From NCBI GenBank assembly GCA_947499975.1, contig CANMQE010000004.1, forward strand, positions 62,001-126,000: a stretch of DNA of 64,000 nt. Reading direction: 5' to 3'. This DNA comes from an uncultured Sphingomonadaceae bacterium. GTDB taxonomy: Bacteria > Pseudomonadota > Alphaproteobacteria > Sphingomonadales > Sphingomonadaceae. This document shows positions 58,305 through 64,000 of this stretch, piece by piece; within the stretch, counting starts at the first letter, position 1, and each line of letters begins with the position of its first letter. The position numbers and the translations under genes were made by a program. Below the pieces are notes generated by a model that worked only from the letters and a program-made list of their open reading frames with translations, searched no databases and was not told where the DNA came from.

Positions 58305-58365
58305 TCTATAGCTCCTTGAACAAGGTGAAACGGCGCATGGCCACGCCTTGTTCCGGGCTTTGCGA

Positions 58366-58971
58366 TCAACCGCTTCCCTTTCGATAAAGCGCAGCCTCTT
58401 GCGCGCGGCGCCGCACGAGGCCTTTCATCACCCTGCCGCCAGCATGGCACCAGCGTTCGAACTCCAGCGCGGCCCCGGCGAAATCGCCGGCCTTGTGCAG
58501 CCGCGTGAGGGTGGCGCGGCCGATTGCGCCGGTGTTGTAATGGAAGCTGACCATTGCATCGAACTGCTGCTGGCTGGTCGGTGCATCTCCCAGCTCTGCG
58601 GCGACCTCGCCGGCGTAGCGTTCCAGATCCGCCTCCAGCCGCGCATCGCAGGCTTCGCGCGTCCAGATCGTGCCGGGCCCAATGCCATGCCCGGTCGCGC
58701 CCCAGCCAATTGTCCACGGATCACCGCCCGTTGCCGGATCGGGATAGGCTTCCATCCTGCCGTCGCGCCGCTTCTTCGCGCAGCCTTCGAACCGCTTGAT
58801 AAGAGCGATGCCATCGGCCCCGATCGCATCTGTACGTGGGTAATGTGGAACACATGGAACACGGTCCTGGTCCAGAATATCCACGGCATCATCGATGCGT
58901 TGCACATCGGCGGTGGTCAGCGGACGGCCAAGGATGCGCCGGATCGTGTCGAAGAGGGGTTTGCGGCTCAT
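58366..58971 (-). CDS. GH24 phage-type lysozyme
   Basis: A 201-aa protein whose middle is a T4/P22-type lysozyme domain: IKRFEG with catalytic Glu62, YPDPATGGDPWTIGWG with the conserved Thr87, and FDAMVSFHYNTG. It cleaves peptidoglycan glycan strands. There is no signal peptide or SAR helix, so export would need a holin or other route, and none is nearby. The N-terminal 50 residues are helical and of unknown role. It is divergent from the XRE regulator gene, whose operators lie about 70 bp upstream of its start. It may be a domesticated phage gene. Confidence 0.85.
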   Translation of the reverse strand: MSRKPLFDTIRRILGRPLTTADVQRIDDAVDILDQDRVPCVPHYPRTDAIGADGIALIKRFEGCAKKRRDGRMEAYPDPATGGDPWTIGWGATGHGIGPGTIWTREACDARLEADLERYAGEVAAELGDAPTSQQQFDAMVSFHYNTGAIGRATLTRLHKAGDFAGAALEFERWCHAGGRVMKGLVRRRAQEAALYRKGSG

Positions 58972-59038
58972 ACGGTGTCTTTCCTGCAGTGAATTGGCTC
59001 GCCGCGCTAGGTGCAGTGCGCTTGTGTAGGAAAGCGGT

Positions 59039-59088
59039 GTAAAGAGCTCTTGACTGACAAGAGGTCTTTACAGTAAAGAGCTCTTTAC
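59039..59088. promoter_or_regulatory. Three tandem operator-like palindromes before the XRE gene
   Basis: Three 16-bp sites share the pattern GTAAAGAG-CTCTTTAC. Site 3 (59073-59088) is a perfect palindrome, site 1 (59039-59054) has one mismatch and site 2 (59056-59071) three. Their centres are exactly 17 bp apart. They lie between the divergent lysozyme and XRE genes, 18 bp before the XRE start. Binding by the XRE protein is inferred. Confidence 0.7.
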
Positions 59089-59106
59089 AAGGTTGTGAGG
59101 TAATCG

Positions 59107-59313
59107 TTGAAAAACCGGTTGAAAGAACATCGCGAGGGACGCGGGTGGAGCCAGGGCGAACTGGCACGCCGGCTTGGCGTTTCGCGCCAGACCATCAACG
59201 CGGTGGAAACCGACAAATACGACCCCTCGCTGCCACTGGCACTGCGCATGGCGAAACTGTTCGCCGTGAATGTGCCGGACCTGTTCATTGACGATTGGGA
59301 GCCTGAAGAATGA
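59107..59313 (+). CDS. Small XRE-family transcriptional regulator
   Basis: A 68-aa protein that is almost entirely one helix-turn-helix domain: LKEHREGRGWSQGELARRLGVSRQTINAVETDKYDPSLPLALRMAKLF. It matches small stand-alone regulators that often pair with a membrane protein. The start is a TTG at 59107 with GAGG six bases upstream. It probably binds the three palindromes just before it and controls its own gene and perhaps the divergent lysozyme. Its stop overlaps the next gene by 4 bp. Confidence 0.88.
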   Translation: MKNRLKEHREGRGWSQGELARRLGVSRQTINAVETDKYDPSLPLALRMAKLFAVNVPDLFIDDWEPEE

Positions 59314-59969
59314 CCGAGGCACAGACCGACAAAGCAGACAAGAAGCGGCGCCTGAAGAAGACACTTTTTGCCTCCGGCATAGGCGCGGTGGTGGGCTTTT
59401 TCGGCGCGATGGGCGTGATGAAGCTGCTGGATGGCGAGGCCATGCCCGAAGTCAGCATATCTGTCGAAATCGCGGTGCTCGTCGCGCTTCTCTACGTGCT
59501 CACCGGGTTTGCGGTGGGCGTAGGGCTGGTGAGCCCGAAGATGGGCGCCAGCTTCCTGAATGTGGAGGATGCGGACGAACTGCGCGAGCAGCGATCCATG
59601 CTGGGCTATTCCGCCATCGGCATGACGGGTGCAGGCCTGGCGCTGGGCATTGCCGCGCTGGGCGGCGAGATCGGTGTGATCGATCCTGCATTGGCGCTGG
59701 CGCTTTACGGCGTGCTGATGGTGCTGTCGGTCTGGGTTTCGCTCAAATCATGGTCGAGGCAGGACGAACTGATGCGCGCCGTGGGCCGCGAAACGGGGTC
59801 CAGCGCCTTTTACCTGGTGCTGGCCATCGGCGGTACCTGGGCGCTGCTCGCCCATCTGGGCTTCGCCACGGGGCCAGACCCGCTCGACTGGCTTACCATG
59901 TTCTGGGCGCTGATGCTGATCGCGGCGTTCATCGTGGTGGGCAGACGCGGAATGCTGATGATGCGCTGA
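59310..59969 (+). CDS. Membrane protein coupled to the XRE regulator
   Basis: A 219-aa protein with six to seven hydrophobic segments in pairs, a basic N-terminus (KADKKRRLKKTLFAS) and a cytoplasmic or periplasmic loop SWSRQDELMRAVGRE. I recognise no specific family, though small XRE regulators commonly sit with such membrane proteins. The ATGA overlap shows translational coupling with the regulator. A terminator follows 38 bp after the stop. Confidence 0.75.
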   Translation: MTEAQTDKADKKRRLKKTLFASGIGAVVGFFGAMGVMKLLDGEAMPEVSISVEIAVLVALLYVLTGFAVGVGLVSPKMGASFLNVEDADELREQRSMLGYSAIGMTGAGLALGIAALGGEIGVIDPALALALYGVLMVLSVWVSLKSWSRQDELMRAVGRETGSSAFYLVLAIGGTWALLAHLGFATGPDPLDWLTMFWALMLIAAFIVVGRRGMLMMR

Positions 59970-60007
59970 TTTGGTTTGACTGATTTGCTTTACCCGAAAC
60001 GCTGACG

Positions 60008-60041
60008 AAAAGGGCCGCCCGGTTTCCCGGACGGCCCTTTT
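60008..60041 (+). terminator. Rho-independent terminator after the XRE/membrane operon
   Basis: A stem AAAAGGGCCG/CGGCCCTTTT (60008-60017 with 60032-60041), with a smaller inner CCGG/CCGG pairing, ends in TTTT. The A-run on the left means it could also serve glnA transcripts from the other side. Confidence 0.85.
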
Positions 60042-60121
60042 CTATTTGGTGTGCTGGTGCCAATCGGTGCCAGAGGCGCCGCAAGGCCGACGGGCCGTCG
60101 CGCGGTTAGCGCGCTAGCCAA

Positions 60122-60137
60122 GCGGGCGAACGCCCGC
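60122..60137. other. GC hairpin downstream of glnA
   Basis: A 7-bp inverted repeat GCGGGCG-AA-CGCCCGC lies 24 bp past the glnA stop, without a T-run in either direction. It may be a transcript-end structure; nothing else is seen in 60042-60160. Confidence 0.4.
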
Positions 60138-60160
60138 GCCGGCGCTTGAGGCCCAACAGA

Positions 60161-61570
60161 TCAGCTGCTGTAGTACATGTCGAACTCGACAGGGCTCGGC
60201 GTGGTTTCGAAGCGCAGAACGTCTTCCCACTTCAGATCCATGTAAGCCTCGATCTGGTCCTTCGTGAACACGTCGCCCTTCAGCAGGAAGTCCATGTCGT
60301 CACGCAGGGCCAGCAGCGCTTCGCGCAGGGAACCGCAGACGGTCGGCACGTCGGCCAGCTCGGCAGGCGGCAGGTCGTAGAGGTTCTTGTCCATGGCGTC
60401 GCCCGGATGGATCTTGTTCTCGATCCCGTCGAGACCGGCCATCATCAGTGCCGCGAACGACAGGTAGGGATTGGCCAGCGGATCGGGGAAACGGAATTCC
60501 ACGCGCTTGGCCTTCTCGCCCGAGCCGTACGGAATACGGCAGGATGCAGAACGGTTGCGCGCCGAATAGGCGAGCAGCACGGGAGCCTCGAAGCCCGGCA
60601 CCAGCCGCTTGTAGCTGTTGGTGGTGGGGTTGGTGAAGGCGTTTAGGGCCTTCGCGTGCTTGATGACGCCGCCGATGTAGTAGAGGCAGTTTTCCGACAG
60701 GCCGGCGTATTCATTGCCCGCGAAGGTCGGCTTGCCATCCTTCCAGATCGACATGTGGGTGTGCATGCCGGAGCCGTTATCGTCCTTGATGGGCTTGGGC
60801 ATGAAGGTGGCCGTCTTGCCATAGGCATGGGCAACCTGGTGCACCACGTACTTGTAGATCTGCACGCGGTCGGCGGTTTCGGTCAGCGTGCCGAAGGTGA
60901 TGCCAAGCTCGTGCTGGGCAGCGGCCACCTCGTGGTGGTGCTTGTCCATGGGCAGGCCCATTTCCATCATGGTGCTGACCATTTCGGCGCGGATGTCACC
61001 GGCTGAATCCACCGGCGCGACGGGGAAATAGCCGCCCTTGGCGCGCGGGCGGTGGCCCATATTGCCCATTTCCATTTCGGAGCCCGAATTGGTCGGCAGT
61101 TCCACATCGTCGATCTGGTAGCCCGAGCCGGCGTAGCCGTCTTCGAAGCGCACGTCGTCGAACATGAAGAATTCCGGCTCCGGGCCGACGAAGATGGTGT
61201 CACCGATGCCGGTGCTCTTCAGATAGGCTTCGGCGCGCTTGGCGGTGGAACGCGGATCGCGGGAATAGAGTTCGCCGTTGGACGGCTCCACGATGTCGCA
61301 GAACAACACCATCATCGGCGTTGCACTGAACGGATCGATGTAAACCGAATCCAGGTCCGGCTTCAGGATCATGTCGGATTCGTTGATGGTCTTCCAGCCC
61401 TCGATGGAGGAGCCGTCGAACATCATGCCTTCTTCCAGCATGTCCTCGTCAACGACGCTGGCGCACATGGAAAGGTGCTGCCACTTGCCCTTGGGGTCAG
61501 TGAAGCGGACGTCGACCCATTCGATCTCCTCGTCCTTGATACGCTTGGTGATGTCCTTTGCGTCTGCCAT
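60161..61570 (-). CDS. glnA: Glutamine synthetase, type I
   Basis: A 469-aa GSI enzyme. It contains the N-terminal [13 protein letters not shown], the [10 protein letters not shown] loop, the ATP-binding [23 protein letters not shown] and the adenylylation site Tyr in [12 protein letters not shown]. It makes glutamine from glutamate and ammonia, and the Tyr motif suggests control by adenylyltransferase GlnE. The upstream gene encodes PII; the 84-bp gap carries a 16-bp direct repeat. Confidence 0.96.
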   Translation of the reverse strand: MADAKDITKRIKDEEIEWVDVRFTDPKGKWQHLSMCASVVDEDMLEEGMMFDGSSIEGWKTINESDMILKPDLDSVYIDPFSATPMMVLFCDIVEPSNGELYSRDPRSTAKRAEAYLKSTGIGDTIFVGPEPEFFMFDDVRFEDGYAGSGYQIDDVELPTNSGSEMEMGNMGHRPRAKGGYFPVAPVDSAGDIRAEMVSTMMEMGLPMDKHHHEVAAAQHELGITFGTLTETADRVQIYKYVVHQVAHAYGKTATFMPKPIKDDNGSGMHTHMSIWKDGKPTFAGNEYAGLSENCLYYIGGVIKHAKALNAFTNPTTNSYKRLVPGFEAPVLLAYSARNRSASCRIPYGSGEKAKRVEFRFPDPLANPYLSFAALMMAGLDGIENKIHPGDAMDKNLYDLPPAELADVPTVCGSLREALLALRDDMDFLLKGDVFTKDQIEAYMDLKWEDVLRFETTPSPVEFDMYYSS

Positions 61571-61627
61571 TGTAATCCTTCCTTGGAATTGAACGTGTTC
61601 GTGTTTGTTCTGGCGGGTGTGCCGACA

Positions 61628-62076
<449 letters not shown>

Positions 62077-62200
62077 GACCGTGTGCATCCAGAGCTAGAC
62101 AATCGCGGCCCCCAGCGAAAGGGCGGATTCGCAACAATTGCACCGATCGGGCCGCAAACGCCGCACACAAATTGCGTAGCGGGTTGCGTGGTGTTTGACC

Positions 62201-62226
62201 TTTTTGCAGGCAGTATTGCCCAAAAA
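62201..62226. repeat. Inverted repeat in the glnB-argC intergenic region
   Basis: TTTTTG (62201-62206) and CAAAAA (62221-62226) enclose a second repeat GGCA-GTAT-TGCC. The T and A runs are on the wrong sides for a terminator, so it is recorded only as a palindrome. Confidence 0.5.
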
Positions 62227-62250
62227 GCGGGCAGGGTTGGTTAACGCAGG

Positions 62251-62278
62251 GCGGGTTCAAGCAAAGCGGGTTCAAGCA
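62251..62278. repeat. 13-bp direct repeat downstream of argC
   Basis: GCGGGTTCAAGCA occurs at 62251-62263 and 62266-62278, 15 bp apart, just after the argC stop codon on the minus strand. Confidence 0.6.
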
Positions 62279-62285
62279 GGGGGCG

Positions 62286-63221
62286 CTAGAGATGCAGACC
62301 CGCCAGCGGATCGCAGCCGGCCATCAGGTTCAGCGATTGCACCGCCGCGCCGCTGGCACCCTTGCCCAAGTTGTCCAGCACGGCCACCAGCCGCGCCGTT
62401 TCACCGTCGGCATCGGCGAAAACATAGAGATCCAGCCGGTCCGAAGGTGCCGCATCCTTGTGCAGCAGCAGTTCGCCCACCTCTTCATCCTCGCCGTGAA
62501 CGGTGACGAGCGGGGCGTTCTCGTAATAGCGGGCCAGTTCCGTGCGCAGATCGGCAGGCGGCGAAGCATTGCGCATCGCGCGGATCGCCAGTGGCACCTC
62601 CACCACCATGCCGCGAAAGCCCGGCACGACGGCGGGCGAGAACACGGGTGCGTTTTCCAGCCCGGCCTTGCTCTGCATTTCGGCAAGGTGCTTGTGATCC
62701 AGTGTCAGGCCGTAGGCGAGATAGGCGATGTTGCTGCCCTCTCCCTCGAACCGCTGGATCAGCCCCTTGCCGCCGCCCGAATAGCCCGAAACGGCATTGA
62801 CGGTGTAGGGCCAGTCGCGTGGCAGCAGCTTGGCGCGCACCAACGGAGCGACCAGCGAGAGGAAGCCCGTAGGATAGCAGCCCGGGTTGGAAACCCGGTC
62901 TGCCCCGGCCACCACATTCGGGCCGACGAGTTCGGGGAAGCCATAGATCCAGCCGCGCGCGGTGCGATGCGCGGTGGAGGCATCGATCACGCGCGTGCCG
63001 CTGTCTTCCTCGATCATGCTCACCGCTTCGCGCGCTGCATCGTCGGGCAGGCAGAGGATGGCGAAATCGGCGAAGTTCAGGGCGGAACGGCGGCAGTCCT
63101 CGTCCTTGCGCTCCGCATCGTTGAGACGCACCAGTTCAAATTCCTCGCGGCCAGCCAGCCGCTCGGCAATTTCAAGGCCGGTCGTACCGGCTGCTCCGTC
63201 GATGAAGACGGTCTGCGCCAC
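62286..63221 (-). CDS. argC: N-acetyl-gamma-glutamyl-phosphate reductase, short type
   Basis: A 311-aa enzyme of the AGPR type 2 group. It has the NADP motif FIDGAAGTTGLEIAERL, the catalytic Cys in VSNPGCYPTGFLSLVAPLV, and SGYSGGGKGLI. It reduces N-acetylglutamyl-phosphate in arginine synthesis. The GTG at 63221 is 2 bp after the stop of the SH3 gene and has GGGAGG upstream, so it is preferred over the longer open frame to 63353. Confidence 0.94.
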   Translation of the reverse strand: MAQTVFIDGAAGTTGLEIAERLAGREEFELVRLNDAERKDEDCRRSALNFADFAILCLPDDAAREAVSMIEEDSGTRVIDASTAHRTARGWIYGFPELVGPNVVAGADRVSNPGCYPTGFLSLVAPLVRAKLLPRDWPYTVNAVSGYSGGGKGLIQRFEGEGSNIAYLAYGLTLDHKHLAEMQSKAGLENAPVFSPAVVPGFRGMVVEVPLAIRAMRNASPPADLRTELARYYENAPLVTVHGEDEEVGELLLHKDAAPSDRLDLYVFADADGETARLVAVLDNLGKGASGAAVQSLNLMAGCDPLAGLHL

Positions 63222-63223
63222 AA

Positions 63224-63580
63224 TCAGCCTCCCAATGTTTCCAGATGATCGAGCCGCACATAGCCCACGGGGCCTTCCAGCGAAAGGCAACCCCATGCCC
63301 AGTCCCGCATCACGTCCAGCACCTCGAAGCTGTCGCCTTCCATCAGCACGCACAATTCTTCGGAAGAGGTATCTGCTTCCACGTAGAGGGCTGCGCCGCC
63401 GGGCAGCACCGCGCGCGGCTGCGGCACGGCGTAGTGCGGCACGAAATGCCGGCCTGCCAACCCGATATGTGCAAGATCGCCCCGGATCGGCTCCTTCCGA
63501 GGGTCCGGTCGCGCAATGGGGCCTGACAGCGCGAAAGACCCGCGCTTGGACATCCCGGATTGTGTTTCGTCCTGGCTCAA
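63224..63580 (-). CDS. SH3-domain protein
   Basis: A 118-aa protein. The C-terminal half (about residues 50-118) has the bacterial SH3 pattern: VLPGGAALYVEADTSSEELCVLMEGDSFEVLDVMRDWAWGCLSLEGPVGYVRLDHLETL. The N-terminal part is basic and likely disordered. In related bacteria similar segments are joined to NlpC/P60 peptidases; here none is attached. It precedes argC by 2 bp and may bind cell-wall material or act as a partner module. An internal Met gives a shorter alternative start. Confidence 0.72.
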   Translation of the reverse strand: MSQDETQSGMSKRGSFALSGPIARPDPRKEPIRGDLAHIGLAGRHFVPHYAVPQPRAVLPGGAALYVEADTSSEELCVLMEGDSFEVLDVMRDWAWGCLSLEGPVGYVRLDHLETLGG

Positions 63581-63672
63581 CCGCCGATCACCCGTAATTC
63601 CTTGCCGCAGGTCGTTCGCCTGACGGAATGTGGGCGCTTAGACGGGCATGGCGGCTGCTGCAACCTTGCCGC

Positions 63673-64000
63673 CTAACCATATCGACCGCGCAGGGCATGG
63701 AACGCCGCACGAAGGCCCAGCGCCGCACCGCCCTTGGACCGACCGGGCTTGGGCGTAGGACGCCACGCAAAGGTATCGAAATGCGCCCAGTCGATATCCT
63801 CGCCCACGAACTTGTCGAGGAACAGGCCTGCCACGCTGGCCCCGGCAAAGCCGTTGGTGTGGGTGTTGTTTGTGTCGGCAATGTCGGATTTCAACCATTC
63901 GGCATATTCACCGGGTAGCGGCAGGCGCCACGGGGCGTCGTCATGCGCCTTGCCCGCGGAAATAAGCTGTTCGGCAGTCTGGTCGCGCCGGGCCATCAGC
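63673..64000 (-). CDS. Leucyl aminopeptidase (M17), C-terminal part (partial)
   Basis: The last 109 residues of a gene that continues past the right edge. The segment EYAEWLKSDIADTNNTHTNGFAGASVAGLFLDKFVGEDIDWAHFDTFAWR matches the C-terminus of M17 leucyl aminopeptidases, in which this region packs below the dinuclear zinc site. The catalytic residues lie outside the window. The stop is a TAG at 63673-63675. Confidence 0.85.
   Translation of the reverse strand, partial: LMARRDQTAEQLISAGKAHDDAPWRLPLPGEYAEWLKSDIADTNNTHTNGFAGASVAGLFLDKFVGEDIDWAHFDTFAWRPTPKPGRSKGGAALGLRAAFHALRGRYG

Noticed and set aside
58366..58971. The lysozyme gene as part of an intact prophage
   Set aside because: No integrase, capsid, terminase, tail or holin gene and no attachment repeats are seen around it; the flanks are chromosomal envelope and nitrogen genes.
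62201..62226. Intrinsic terminator for argC
   Set aside because: The T-run and A-run lie on the wrong sides of the stem for termination in either direction.

Overview
This window is GC-rich, densely packed chromosomal DNA from an alphaproteobacterium, most likely Sphingomonadales and probably Erythrobacteraceae (Erythrobacter/Altererythrobacter-like). The evidence is the gene content and order: a GatCAB operon, the block argS-SPOR-nagZ-scpA-scpB-tatABC, the block ispH-thrB-rnhA, tamA-tamB beside the leucyltransferase bpt, a large TonB-dependent receptor, an ATP12 chaperone gene, glnB-glnA and a Tad/Cpa pilus locus. This assignment rests on family recognition, not on a database search. No rRNA, tRNA, CRISPR array, insertion sequence or intact prophage was seen. 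No gene-free stretch exceeds about 300 bases; the longest, between glnB and argC (61994-62285), holds repeats and a possible sigma-54 promoter.

Layout. 1-964: end of an MCE-domain lipid-transport gene and its auxiliary lipoprotein. 966-4086 (minus): a tightly overlapping operon crcB, RluA-type pseudouridine synthase, HAD phosphatase, small membrane protein, ATP12 chaperone. 4310-6900: rpsU with a strong terminator, an FKBP isomerase and a DUF4153 membrane protein. 6952-12053: gatC-gatA ... gatB, interrupted by an acyltransferase gene and by a remnant in which the first 19 codons of gatB are joined in frame to the last 16-17 codons of gatA. 12093-16609: hypothetical proteins, trmL and an M16 peptidase. 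16766-19402: clpB under a probable RpoH promoter. 19637-25479: TonB receptor, SDR dehydrogenase, mtnP, MarR regulator. 25563-32926 (minus): Tad pilus genes cpaA-cpaB-cpaC-cpaD-cpaE-tadB-tadC, with no cpaF/tadA ATPase gene where it is usually found. 32939-35352: alpha/beta hydrolase, FAD oxidoreductase, DUF1508 protein. 35356-37752 (minus): ispH-thrB-rnhA. 37848-45212: lipoprotein, then argS to tatC. 45245-49142: amidohydrolase, 3-hydroxyisobutyrate-type dehydrogenase, threonine ammonia-lyase. 49318-56562: bpt, tamA, tamB. 56668-60041: fasciclin lipoprotein, a repeat-containing secreted protein, a GH24 lysozyme, and an XRE regulator plus membrane protein behind three evenly spaced operator-like palindromes. 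60161-64000 (minus): glnA, glnB, argC, SH3 protein and the end of a leucyl aminopeptidase gene.

Most genes are housekeeping: translation fidelity (GatCAB, ArgS, TrmL, S21), envelope biogenesis (TamAB, TatABC, NagZ, MCE transport), nitrogen assimilation (GlnA, PII) and chromosome segregation (ScpAB). The most unusual parts are the rearranged gatA-gatB interval, the triple operator in front of the XRE/membrane pair, the 20-bp inverted repeat overlapping the clpB promoter, the Tad locus without its motor ATPase, and a secreted protein with about 2.5 copies of a roughly 60-residue tyrosine-rich repeat that I do not recognise.
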